Source of the DNA: Tipula vernalis
Taxonomy: Eukaryota; Arthropoda; Insecta; Diptera; Tipulidae
DNA: 64,000 bases
NCBI GenBank assembly: GCA_958295665.1
Contig: OY282558.1
Span: 331,363,106-331,427,105, forward strand
Direction of reading: 5' to 3'
Positions 36,901 through 45,991 of the stretch are shown here, one piece after another (positions within the stretch are counted from its first letter, which is position 1; every line of letters starts with the position of its first letter). The position numbers and the translations under genes are program-made. Below the pieces are notes generated by a model. The model made no database searches and had not been told where the DNA came from. It was given only the letters and a program-made list of their open reading frames with translations.

Positions 36901-37309
36901 GTAAAATTTATAAAATATTTAGAACACGAATTGCACGTTATCCGCTGTTGGAGGGTTAATATAAAAAATAATTATTTTCTAATAAAATCGCCCAATTTTC
37001 ATATAAACAATTTTTTGTGCTCACAAACATAGCGGCTTAATTTTACACTTTTGCCACCCACGATCTAATGCATTGTTGCATCACACAGGGTTTTTTTATT
37101 TTATTTATGATGCAATTTTGTATCACATATGAAAAAATACACAGAAACACGAATAAATATTCTGTTATGTGAATACAGATTTATACCGAACAAAATCACT
37201 TACCTGATAATAAAAAATCTTTATACTGCAATGTATCTTCATGTATCGTGATTTTCACGTAGATAAGTTTTCCACACAGCTGAATTTTCACTAGGTGATA
37301 CACTTCCAT
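33950..37309 (-). CDS. Spliced accessory gene of the CACTA-like element, 8 exons, 506 aa (predicted)
   Basis: Exons predicted on the minus strand: 37309-37204, 36447-36292, 35682-35612, 35558-35316, 35255-34908, 34821-34686, 34616-34483 and 34276-33950. Every intron starts GT and ends AG, and phases agree throughout, so the sum (1,521 nt) gives 506 codons and a stop with no lesion. Exon 1 starts MEVYHLVKIQLCGKLIYV. Exons 4-5 carry a helical, charged core (LSDLERRAIVRDCVDFLTEK, FPQLKTSN, YDRKKNRGFIISRLNRVR) that recalls a conserved segment in insect and cnidarian uncharacterised proteins. A serine/arginine-rich linker (GSGSSSRKRN) follows. The C-terminal half has no fold I can name. Its place beside a Tnp2-like gene suggests a TnpA-like DNA-binding partner. 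Function is inference; the gene structure is read from sequence. Confidence 0.75.
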
Positions 37310-38777
37310 TATAAAACAGTTACCAGCACATTTATAAAATAATAAAAATAAAGTAATTATTAAACTAATTAATATTTAATAATCACACGCAATGAATAAA
37401 TATATTTTGTTGTAACACAAACACTAGAATTTTTTGGAATTATGAACTGAGAAATTATAAATCGGCAAACTATAATTTCTACTTTTATACAATTTTTTAA
37501 TGTAAATAAAATGAATTATTATGTGTGAACAGCTCGATGCGTAGTTACAATATGAACAAGGAACCAAAAATTAACAATCGTGTAATATCGTTAACAAATC
37601 GTGAAAGGAAACCGTTGATAGTTACAGGTTTAAAAGCCACGATCATGAATACAAGGAAAAAAAATTACCATTTGTTTGTGTTTTGAACCAATCAAAGTAA
37701 AATAAAGGAATATACATTTTTTGGCTATTTTCTTTGATTGGCTCAAATTACAAATGAGCGGATAAAAAAAAACAAAGCATCTTTCGTATTCTCGTATACA
37801 CTTCTTTAGCGTAGTGTTAAAGAAATTTAATAAGTACATGTAAATTTGAATGTAATTCAAGGTAAATTGGAAAATTATTTCACCGAATTTAAGGTTATGT
37901 TTGTATTTTTGTAATAATATTTTAATTTTATTAAATATTAAATACGAATTGTATAAACCAAATAAAACTTTTCTTTTTAATTTGTTAGTAAAGGTACACA
38001 ATCACACATACATACATGACTTGTAAAACAAAAACAAAGTTGATGTATCACTTATATATTCGTACATCGACCGTTTATAATTTGTTTTCTGTTATTTGTT
38101 AATCATTAAACCGCACATATGTAATAACAAATTTTACATAACATTAGTTTAATTTAATGACAACCTAATGAAGACTGAATCTAATCAGTATTTATAGGAA
38201 TTTTCGGACACTGAATAAATTCTAATAGATGTCAGCGACATACATTTTTGTTTTTGTTTTTTGAATGATTTAATTTCGCGTGGATTTAATTCTGGTTTTA
38301 AAAGTTTCATATCACGGATTTAACTGTCAGATTGAATTAAGTTGCGCGGAAAATATTCATAATTATTGGCGAAGTTAATTGATTTTCCAAATAATAGCTT
38401 CATCAAAAAATACTGAGCAAGCTTATTAGATTACAAAACGGCGGATTTAACTCATAATTTAAAATGAGCGGATTTAAGCCAGTATTAAAAATATTGATGT
38501 TGGAATTAATTCATTAATTCGGAAGAATATATTTACGTGGAATTAATTCTTGGTGTCATACAATACTTACGTATATGGATGTGTATTAAATTTGATTGCT
38601 AACGAAATAATGATCTAAATATGTATATATTTTAAAAAAGCCAGCTCTTAAGCATTAAAAAAAAGAAGATGAATACTATCTAAATCTTATTCTATTTTTG
38701 CCGTCACCTGATTACACACATATATTACATGTAGCAAATCCAATTACGTTAGTAGGAAGTAGTCGATGAAGTTAATC
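37310..38777. other. Upstream and right flank inside the CACTA-like element
   Basis: Holds the presumed promoter region of the spliced gene. A 123-codon minus-strand frame at 37630-38001 is lysine- and phenylalanine-rich and low in complexity, and is not called a gene. From about 38270 to 38565 the words GGATTTAA and GGAATTAATTC recur (near 38281, 38314, 38451, 38470, 38503, 38560). They may be a second set of protein-binding repeats. Confidence 0.4.
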
Positions 38778-39044
38778 AATGTATCAAAAAAGAAACTGAA
38801 CAAAATGTTGACAACTTGATGAACTTATCGTGATGTACGTATCATCGGCAACATAATTATTGTAATAAAAAAAATAAAAAAACATATTTAGATAATACTT
38901 CTTTCATATTTTGATACAAATGTAGCTTATTTGTTTTCGATGCAATGTCAAGTCTATTATATGAGACAATTCCATCAAAATAAAATTCGACGTAAGCTAT
39001 TTATCAAAATACGATTTATGTTGTATCTTATATCGTTTGATGCA
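38778..39044. promoter_or_regulatory. Right subterminal GATGCA/GATACA cluster
   Basis: GATGCA is at 38939 and 39039 and GATACA is near 38914; TGTATC lies near 38779. The words mirror those at the left end. Confidence 0.55.
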
Positions 39045-39065
39045 ACCTTTATATCGAAAAAAACA

Positions 39066-39083
39066 GTAAGATTTTTAAGTGTG
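39066..39083 (-). repeat. Right terminal inverted repeat of the CACTA-like element
   Basis: Read on the minus strand: CACACTTAAAAATCTTAC. It matches the left end for the first 12 bases. Confidence 0.9.
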
Positions 39084-39087
39084 TACA

Positions 39088-39104
39088 GGACTCCCCCGCA
39101 AGTG
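39088..39104 (-). other. Polypurine tract of Gypsy-A
   Basis: Read on the minus strand, CACTTGCGGGGGAGTCC stands directly before the LTR start TGTAGCG. Variants of the same tract precede the LTRs at 45050, 45992 and 63624. It would prime plus-strand DNA synthesis. Confidence 0.7.
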
Positions 39105-39118
39105 ATTTCCTCCCCTCC

Positions 39119-39520
39119 CTAGGGAATGACTAGGAGTGAGATTTGCTCAGCCGAACTAAGTATTCCGTAAGCTAGTTTTAATCGATCGATTGCAACTTTG
39201 GAACTTTTTCCATTAATCGATACGATGAAATGTTTTGTAAGTCGACGTATAACTTTATACGGACCTTCATAGGGAGTAGTTAATCCCGTGCGAAACTTAT
39301 CTGTTCTTATGAACACGAAATTGCAGTTGTTGAGCGATTTCGGAATGAAAACCTCATCTGACATGTTGGTCATGCAGTATGCTTTAGGCCAGCGAGTGAA
39401 ACGATCAACACAAGTGAGTAGATATGCATATCCATTAGATGGTGGCAGTGGCCCTACGATGTCTAAATACTTAACTTTAGCACGTTGGCCTACGTCTTTG
39501 TTTATACTGGGCTAAAAGTA
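39119..39520 (-). pseudogene. pol: Integrase of Gypsy-A with an in-frame core deletion
   Basis: The frame runs RWPKAYCMTNMS and then directly DEVFIPKSLNN to the C-terminal domain (FIRTDKFRTGLTTPYEGPYK, VAIDRLKLAYG). In Gypsy-B the MTNMS stretch is followed by the second half of the catalytic core, and in Gypsy-C the VFVPKSLANC stretch comes well after it. So the segment with the second D and the E is deleted without breaking the frame. The protein could not integrate. It ends at a stop at 39119, 15 bp from the polypurine tract. Confidence 0.75.
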
Positions 39521-39678
39521 GCGAACGGAAATCAATTTACGAGTTGCACGGACTCTAGGATGTGAAATATTGTGTATTGTTTCGAAGATTGTACGACCTA
39601 ATTATTGTGCGATGTATGGGTGATTCTTTTCATTTGCGATTTCGCAGAATATTTCGGGGCTAGGTAGTTTGAAAAGCT

Positions 39679-40442
39679 TGTAAATTTCCGTTTACAATAA
39701 AAATAAACACACCACCTTTTAATTTATAATTTAATAAATAATATTTTAATTTATTAAAATTTATTTTATTATTAATTATTTATTATAATTTATATAAATT
39801 AATTTTGGTAATATAAATTATTTAATTTTTATTTATTTAGTTTTTCACAAGAAATTTATTAACAATTTTTTTATTTTGCACCACCATTTTTGGTACACAC
39901 AAAATTAGTGGTTGGCAGCCAACACAAAGAGCGACGTGTTGCCGTGTCCGAGACGAAGCTGAAAAAAAAATAAATTTTAATTTGTTTTTTGTGTTGTCTC
40001 TTCATATGGAAGAGACAGTAGTTTTATGGTTACATGCGTGTGTTCCCAAATGGTACAACGTTGAGCGGCGCGGCGTGAAGACGTTGCACTGGTTGTTGGT
40101 TGAACTCAGACGCCAACGCATGTAGGTGATGCATTGTGGCGGAGCATGCATGAGTGAGCCGCTACAGGTCAACACACTGTGTTAATTCGAAACAATTAGG
40201 AATTTTGTTTTTTTTAGATTTATTTTTGATTTTTAATTATTTTTCTTTTTATGTATCTGATGTGTCACCGTATGACAGCGAAACTTGTAATGCCGTATTT
40301 TATTTTGTTATTTTGTATCTTTGTTTTGTGCCGCGCGGTTGGTATACCTGGAATTGAAAATAGAAAGGGCGCGTTGTTTTGGTTTGTTCGCATGCGAACG
40401 AATCGATTCATTGTGGTGGTGAGATTATTTCGAGCCGCCACA
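39679..40442 (-). mobile_element. LTR insertion inside Gypsy-A, 764 bp
   Basis: Begins TGTAAATTTCCG and ends GAGCCGCCACA, with AGCT repeated on both sides (39675-39678, 40443-40446); the uninterrupted site is seen at 58531-58560. It shares the CGCGCGGTTGGTATACCTGGA segment and the GTGGTGGTGAG block with LTR-5 (60484-60858), so it is the same LTR family. A second GAGTGAGCCGCTACA end lies inside it at about 40156-40167, so it may be two LTRs recombined or one nested in the other. No internal coding region is present. Confidence 0.8.
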
Positions 40443-40446
40443 AGCT

Positions 40447-40770
40447 CTAGTTTCACTGAGGAACTAGTGTGACATTCGGAACCAGAAAGTAAATTCTGAA
40501 GTTCTAACTCTGCTTTTTGTGCGTTTGCTATTTTGTACAAGTCGATATGTGTCTCGACGGAGGCCGTTTCGTTGTCGGATGTTCGTTATAGTGTGTCTGT
40601 GGCAACGTTGTGGTGTCCGTCAACGTGCTGAATGTCCGTGGTAAATTGACTTATGTAATTCAGATGGCTAGATTGCCTCGGATTACGTTCAGTTTTAGAC
40701 TGAATTGCTCTACTAAGAGGTTTGTGGTCGGTGTAGATGGTGAAATCCCGACCTTCGACAAAATATCTAA
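40447..40770 (-). pseudogene. pol: Gypsy-A pol linker between RNase H and integrase
   Basis: The minus-strand text SSVKLELVAARN overlaps the junction with the inserted LTR. KAELELQNLLSGSECHTSSS matches the same stretch in the copies at 47087-47428 and 58103-58597. Frames are broken and no whole domain is present. Confidence 0.65.
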
Positions 40771-40781
40771 AGTGTTTTATT

Positions 40782-41131
40782 TATATGTTATAAAGATGGT
40801 ATTGATCCATTTTTATTTTTATTTTGCGGCTTTTATCACTTTTTTATATATAGTAGTCGAAAACACAATAGAAAATTTCCTTTTTTAAAAATGTTTCTTC
40901 ACTATTTTTTATTACATAAAACCACTTTTTAACACATAAAATAATTTAAAAAACTATACAAAATTATACAGATTTTAAAATAAAAACATATTAAAAAACA
41001 ATTATAAATCTAGATTCTTTCTATCCGTGTGATAATATTTTTTAAAAATTAATTATACCGGTTTCAAATCTTCGTTCTTCGTCAGTATATCTACAATGAA
41101 TTTGATTCTATTAGTATTTACTTTTTTTGAT
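40782..41131. mobile_element. 350-bp non-autonomous insertion with an 11-bp target duplication
   Basis: AGTGTTTTATT stands at 40771-40781 and at 41132-41142, exactly flanking a segment absent from the paralogous RNase H region at 58870-58890. The insert is AT-rich, has no coding frame and shows no terminal inverted repeat. A GGTTTCAAATC word near 41062 resembles a pol III B box, which would fit a SINE, but no A box or tail is clear. A MULE-type element would also make 9-11 bp duplications. Confidence 0.8.
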
Positions 41132-42236
41132 AGTGTTTTATTGCTAGATAAATTGCAAGTAATTCCCTATCGAATGCGGAATATTTTTTTTCGGCATTCG
41201 AGAGTTTCAGTGGTTCCCAACACTCGTTACTGTACTGTTGTAGTACCGCACCGACAGCAGTATTTGATGCGTCAGTGGTTATGCTGAGCTTTGAGTCGCT
41301 CAGTTGGTGTGCCAGAAGTGTTATCTGGGCCAATACAGCCTTTAGTCGGTGTTTAAAAATAATACGTTGAATTGTCGCGTTTACATCCTGACGTTGACGA
41401 ACAAGATTTGATGGGAATAAACGGTCATAAGGGACTCTGCCTTCAGCACATACCGTTATGAGCCGTCTGATTAAAATAGGAAACTTTGCCCAGTATTGTA
41501 AATCCCCGTAATAGTTCGCTTCAAAGTAATGACTTAATACTCTCGGGGTAAAAGAGTTTAATCTGATCACAGTATTTCGAAATGGAATGTCTTCGTGAAT
41601 GCTTTTTGACATTCCTCCTGAAATTCTTGCCTGTCTTGGGCTTCTTGAGTAGAGCTGCCAAGTGGCTGTGGATAGGTGTGAGTGTTTGTGAGAGTTTCAG
41701 TATAAAACGATGGTAGTAATTTACCATGCCGACAAATCGCTGTATTCTTTTGATTGAAATAGGAGCTGGGAATTCCCTAACGGCGTTAATTCGTTTTTCG
41801 GATGGCAGAATACCATTAGGTGTAATCTGATGACTGAGGAAGTCAAGAGTGGAAACGCCAAAGACGCATTTTGAGCTGTTGATATGAAAATCAAACTCTG
41901 TTAGTCTGTGGAAAAGTTATTCTAAGTGCAGTTTGTGTTGTTCCTCAGTTTGTGAAGCAACAAGAATGTCGTCAATATAGACGAAAGCGAAATCCAAGTC
42001 ACGTACGACTTTGTTCATGAAACGCTGAAACGTTTGCGCGGCATTGCGTAAGTAGAATCGCATTCGAGTGAATTCGAATAAGCCAAACGGTGTTGTGATC
42101 GACGTTTTATGAACGTCTTCAGGTGCGATGGGAATTAAATGATATGCGCTGACAAGATCAATCTTGGAGAATATTTTGCATCCATGCAAGTGCATGGAGA
42201 AATTTTGTATGTGATTGGAACCAAATTATAACGCTA
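41132..42236 (-). pseudogene. pol: RT and RNase H of Gypsy-A
   Basis: The RNase H part has [18 protein letters not shown] and [15 protein letters not shown]. The RT part has [19 protein letters not shown] and [11 protein letters not shown], with the catalytic YIDD intact, and [10 protein letters not shown] in place of the usual [10 protein letters not shown]. Frames change near 41520, 41700 and 41900, so it is a pseudogene. Homology to the Gypsy-B copy stops near 42214, next to a palindromic AACGCTAGGGGTTCAAGCGTT stretch at about 42231-42251. Confidence 0.8.
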
Positions 42237-42277
42237 GGGGTTCAAGCGTTAACAATAAAAAAAATGCAGACACTTTA

Positions 42278-43210
42278 TGTTCTTACAATTTTATTAAATG
42301 TAATTCTTGCACACGTATCGCTATTCGATACAATTATATACCGCGATCACAATTTTTTAGTTTCTTACAATATTATTATTTTTTTATTATTCTTCACCAC
42401 CGATATTAGAAAAAACTATATTCTCATTACTGAAAATTGGGTTTTTTACGACCGCCATGTATCAAAACTGCCAACGAAGGATTATTTTGTTTTTTCTTAG
42501 TATTAGTTTCTTTTTCTTTTGGTGTTGACACGCGAGATGAATCGCATGCCAAATTGATTGTTTTACTAAAACAGAGATGGAGTAACAAAGAAAATATCAA
42601 CTCGAAATCGAATTCGAATGGAGACAGCTATTGAAAGCGAGATGGAGTAAAAACAGAAAAATTATAATTTAGTGTTCTATAGCGTTGCACTTTATTTTAT
42701 CTAAATAAAAACGCCATTTTTGATTTCCTTGTACCAAAGTTTATAATTTATTTAACAAGAAATTGACTTATAAGTATTCAGTATTTATTAAATGTTATTG
42801 GGTAATTCCCATACATTCACTGGTTAATTAATTTACACTAATACTATTTTCACCGTACTTGTATATTTTAACTTATTTTATTCTTCGAATTTTTCACATG
42901 AGAGGAATCGAAAAATATCCATTCGATTGTGATTTTTAAGTTGTGCGTTTTTCAAAATGACGCGAAGAAGTGTGTTCGACTACTTTTTTTATTTTCTTGT
43001 TTTGTTTTGATTTTTGTTCGTCGTTCTGTTGGTATGTCTGCAATTGAATAGGTGCGTTCTGTTTGTTACAAATGTGTTCGCGTGAGAACAATTGTTGATT
43101 GTTTATGTAAAACAGTGGCGGTCAGTAAATGTAAGAATGAATGAATGATTGAATCGTTGAGATTTCTTACACTCGAGTGAATGAATGAAAGAAATTAGTG
43201 AGCCGCTACA
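42278..43210 (-). repeat. LTR-2 of the Gypsy family
   Basis: Plus-strand text starts TGTTCTTACAATTTTATTA and ends GTGAGCCGCTACA, the same ends as LTR-1 and LTR-6, over 933 bp. It sits on the 5' side of Gypsy-A, so it is probably that element's 5' LTR with the leader, gag and protease deleted. No primer binding site is recognisable next to it. Confidence 0.65.
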
Positions 43211-43340
43211 GTTCAATTATATTTTCTATTGTCCATCTATTTTCGCTAGATGACAGTACGCAACAAAAAAGATATTATTTTGTGCCCTAACCCTATATTG
43301 TCGTTATTGTCGTGGTGAGCTAATGTCAATTTATGTAAAA

Positions 43341-43446
43341 AACTCCCCCGCAAGTGAGTCCCCCTCCCCCTTTAAGGAAGTTCAGTGTTGGGCTGAAAAC
43401 GAACTGATTTATGTTGTCGAGAAACTTATTTGGCATCAGTGGAACA
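43341..43446 (-). pseudogene. pol: 3' tail of a fourth Gypsy copy (Gypsy-D)
   Basis: A polypurine tract of the family type is at 43341-43357 (minus: CACTTGCGGGGGAGTT), preceded on the minus strand by a short coding remnant at 43375-43430. The expected LTR start TGTAGCG is not present beside the tract, so the LTR is truncated. The mariner insertion begins at 43449. Confidence 0.5.
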
Positions 43447-43448
43447 TA

Positions 43449-44520
43449 TTGGGTGTAGAAATAAATTTCCGACCTTTTTTACTGAAATAAAAGACATTAG
43501 TTTGTGTAGAAAATGAAAGAATGTTTTATTCAAAGTATGCTCCTTCGGAAGCTATAACCTTCGCCCATCGTTCAGGCAATAAATGTATTCCCCGAAGGAA
43601 GAAGTCTGGTGGTTTCGGGGCGATCCAGTAATCGACCCATTTTTTGACGTTTTCATATGAGGTGAAGTGCTGCTGTGCCAGGGCTGATTGCATCGACCGG
43701 AACAAGTGGTAATCAGAGGGAGCAATGTCTGGTGAATACGGCGGGTGGGGTAGAATTTCCCAGTTATGCCTGTCCAAATAGTTTTTGACAGGTATAGCAA
43801 CATGTGGCCTAGCGTTGTCATGTTGCAAAATAATCTTACTGTGCCTTTTGTCCCATTCCGGTCATTTTGCAGCTAGAGCTTGCTTTAAAGCCATCAGTTG
43901 TCGTCTATAAACTTGTCCCGTAATGGTTTCACGCTCTTTCAGCAGCTCATAATAGACGACACCCTCCATATCCCACCAAATACAAAGCATCACCTTCGAG
44001 AACCATGGATATTTGCTTTTGGCGTCGACGGCTCTGGTTCACCTGGCTTGACCCACGCTGGTTTGCTTTTTGGATTGTCATAATGGATCCATTTTTCATC
44101 CCCAGTGACGATCCGATGCAAAAACCCCTTCCTTTATTGTCGTTGATGCAACAATTCGCACATGGTTTTCCGACGTTCCATGTCCCTTTCTTTCAATTTG
44201 TGTGGCACCCAATTTCCCAGCTTCTGAACCAATCCCATTGCATGTATACGTTGCGAAACACATTGTTGGGTAATATTCAACTCTTCTGCCAATTGTTTTT
44301 CAGTCTGACAAGGGTTTACATCAAGCAATTCTTCCTATTCTGCATCTTCAAATTTTCTTGGTCTGCCTTCACGTTCTTTGTCTCTTACGTCAAAATCACC
44401 AACTTTGAATCGTTGAAACCACTCTTTGCATATTGTTTTCGATGGAGCATGTTCACCGTAAACCACAAGCAAACGATTTGTTTCCGCTGCACTTTTCTTC
44501 AACAAAAAATAATGAAGTAA
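43449..44520 (-). mobile_element. Mariner element, 5'-truncated
   Basis: The 3' terminal repeat reads TTGGGTGTAGAAATAAATTT on the plus strand at 43449 with TA at 43447-43448, in the style of Mos1-type ends. The transposase frame fills the element. The other end is missing: coding similarity stops at about 44520, some 15 codons short of the usual N-terminus, and Gypsy LTR-like sequence starts at about 44528. Confidence 0.85.
43526..44520 (-). pseudogene. Mariner transposase, inactivated
   Basis: A DD34D mariner transposase (SETMAR-type). The N-terminal helix-turn-helix region is seen in HYFLLKKSAAETNR and in EKQLAEELNITQQCVSQRIH. The catalytic D residues lie in VTGDEKWIHYDNPK (first), LQHDNARPH (second) and YSPDIAPSDYHLF (third, 34 residues on). 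The C-terminus reads ERWAKVIASEGAYFE, then stop. Breaks include in-frame stops near 44335 (TAG), 44145 (TAA) and 43880 (TGA), at least one frame change, and loss of the first residues. It is not functional. Confidence 0.9.
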
Positions 44521-44527
44521 AACTATA

Positions 44528-45049
44528 ACATTCTTATTTTATTTATTATAATTATTATTTATTTATTTATTAAATACAAACGTTTTATTTTATTAGAACT
44601 TCATTATTTATTTTTTTAGTAAATATATTTTTATAAAACGCTCCCACGCCATTAATTATTTTTTAATAAAAAACCAATTCGGTCGAAAAATTAAATTGGA
44701 CTGGCTATATATTTTTTGAATATAATAGCATATACGTGTGTTTGTCGTCGTTGTACAAATTCACGACGATACCAAAAAGGGGAAATCTAAATATAATATA
44801 AATACCTATAATAAAATAAAATTCTTTTTCGCATTAATTTAGTAAACAAAGCTATAATAAAGGTTCGCACACGGTTGTGCAAAATGATAATAAACATGAA
44901 CATAGATTCCTCTCATTCATACAAAAAAATTAAAATTCACAATATGAGTTGTGATTCTCGGTAGCGCGGTTCATAAAATATTTAAATTCGAAATTATAAA
45001 TTTATTTATTTATAATTGAATTTAAATTGATTGAATCGAAGTCGCTACA
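44528..45049 (-). repeat. LTR-3, 3' LTR of Gypsy-C
   Basis: The right end, AAGTCGCTACA at 45039-45049, is followed by a family-type polypurine tract (minus: CATTTGCGGGAAGTTT, 45050-45066). The left end is approximate, where TTCTTATTTTATTTATTA resembles the start of LTR-2, directly after the truncated mariner. Confidence 0.55.
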
Positions 45050-45229
45050 AAACTTCCCGCAAATGTTGTTTTTTGGCACAAAATTCGACATTTTCAATTA
45101 CATGAAAATAATTGTTGTTTACGATTTGAACAAATGTCACTAGTAATTATTTAAGCTTGACATCTAACCTCCAAAAACATGTATTGCTCGATTGAATAAT
45201 TTGCAAGCAGTGATACTAACGACACCTAT

Positions 45230-45925
45230 CTAAAAAGGTTGGAAATATATTTGTATACCCAATAGTATGCCGTAAGCCGGTTTGAGCCGGTCAATTGAAA
45301 TTGTTTGGTTTTTTCCATTAATTGACACGATGAATTGCTTCCGAAGGCGTCGACTAACTTTAAACGGCCCTTCATAAGGAGGAGATAAGCCTGTGCGAAC
45401 CTTGTCCGTTCTTACGAACACAAAATCACAGTTGGCAAGTGATTTGGGAACAAAAACGTCATCTTGTTTGGCTTGCCGAGTTGATTTTGGGATAAGGTTT
45501 TTCATTGTGTATCGGAGTTGGTCGATGACTGTGTCGCTAGTTGGTAAAGGTGAGAGAGGATTTTCAACGAAGAACTCACCGGGTAGCTTGATGGTTTGAC
45601 CATAAACCATTTCAGCTGGTGAGCACTTCAGGTCTTCTTTCACAGTAGCTCGGATTCCAAGTAGTTCGATTGATATTTCCGAACTCCAATTGACTGTGCT
45701 TCCTCTGGCCATTAACGCAGCTTTGAGTTGGCGGTGGAAACGTTCGACCATGCCATTGGCTTGAGGGTAACGATCCGGTGTTGTAACCGTGTTTAAACGT
45801 CGATAGTCCCCACGTGGTCTCCAATCTTGGTCATTTTTTCACCATGTGAAGTGGACAAGATACGGAAGATGCAGATGGCCGGCCAAATCCCTAATTCCAC
45901 CATATGCTGGAATTCTGTAAGTGCG
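45230..45925 (-). pseudogene. pol: Gypsy-C: RT N-terminus fused in frame to integrase C-terminus
   Basis: On the minus strand an RT beginning (remnants of the [15 protein letters not shown] stretch, then [13 protein letters not shown]) passes straight into integrase (QANGMVERFHRQLKA) and then VFVPKSLANCDFVFVRTDK and ISIDRLKPAYGILL. In Gypsy-B these parts are separated by the RT palm, RNase H and most of integrase. The join sits at a shared YP/TACCC position near 45764 and keeps the frame. From the junction to the stop at 45230 the frame is open. The product would have no catalytic domain. Confidence 0.85.
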
Positions 45926-45968
45926 ACTAATGTAAAAATTATGGACATTCAATAATTCCTTAGGAAAG

Positions 45969-45991
45969 GAGAATCACTTGCGGAGGAGTCC
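45969..45991 (+). other. Polypurine tract, plus-strand Gypsy copy
   Basis: AGAATCACTTGCGGAGGAGTC-type tract directly before TGTAGCGATTCACTC. It is in the opposite orientation to all neighbouring copies, so a separate element or an inversion is needed to explain it. Confidence 0.7.

Larger units (their letters stand above)
30506..39083 (-). mobile_element. CACTA-like two-gene DNA transposon, 8,578 bp, TA target duplication
   Basis: Ends are CACACTTAAAAA at 30506 and its exact inverse finishing at 39083. TA stands on each side (30504-30505 and 39084-39085). The empty site is known from paralogous LTR ends in this window: CGCTACAGGACTCC at 63619 and its inverse near 45985. So the host sequence was cut at TA inside TACA. 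Inside are two minus-strand genes, both without visible lesions (31416-33830 and 33950-37309), plus subterminal clusters of GATGCA. Short TIRs starting CAC, a 2-bp TA duplication (as in Mirage/CACTA relatives), a Tnp2-like protein and subterminal repeats point to the CMC (CACTA, Mirage, Chapaev) group; exact family placement is inferred. Confidence 0.9.
39105..42236 (-). mobile_element. Gypsy-A, decayed internal region with nested insertions
   Basis: Minus-strand pol remnants of the family best seen at 58036-60440. Integrase tail and core remnants lie at 39119-39665, the zinc-domain and linker region at 40443-40780, RNase H at 41132-41612 and RT at 41640-42195. Two insertions with target duplications interrupt it (39679-40442 and 40782-41131). 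Gag and protease are missing: identity to Gypsy-B ends near 42214, shortly before an LTR. Confidence 0.85.

Noticed and set aside
37630..38001. 123-codon minus-strand frame inside the CACTA-like element
   Set aside because: Low-complexity, hydrophobic and lysine-rich composition typical of AT-rich DNA; no motif; lies outside the consistent exon chain.
42210..42260. Primer binding site of Gypsy-A (TGGTTCCAATC on the minus strand)
   Set aside because: It is not adjacent to the LTR end and no tRNA match could be justified.
44005..44520. 171-codon plus-strand frame
   Set aside because: Antisense to the mariner transposase, whose motifs are clear on the minus strand.
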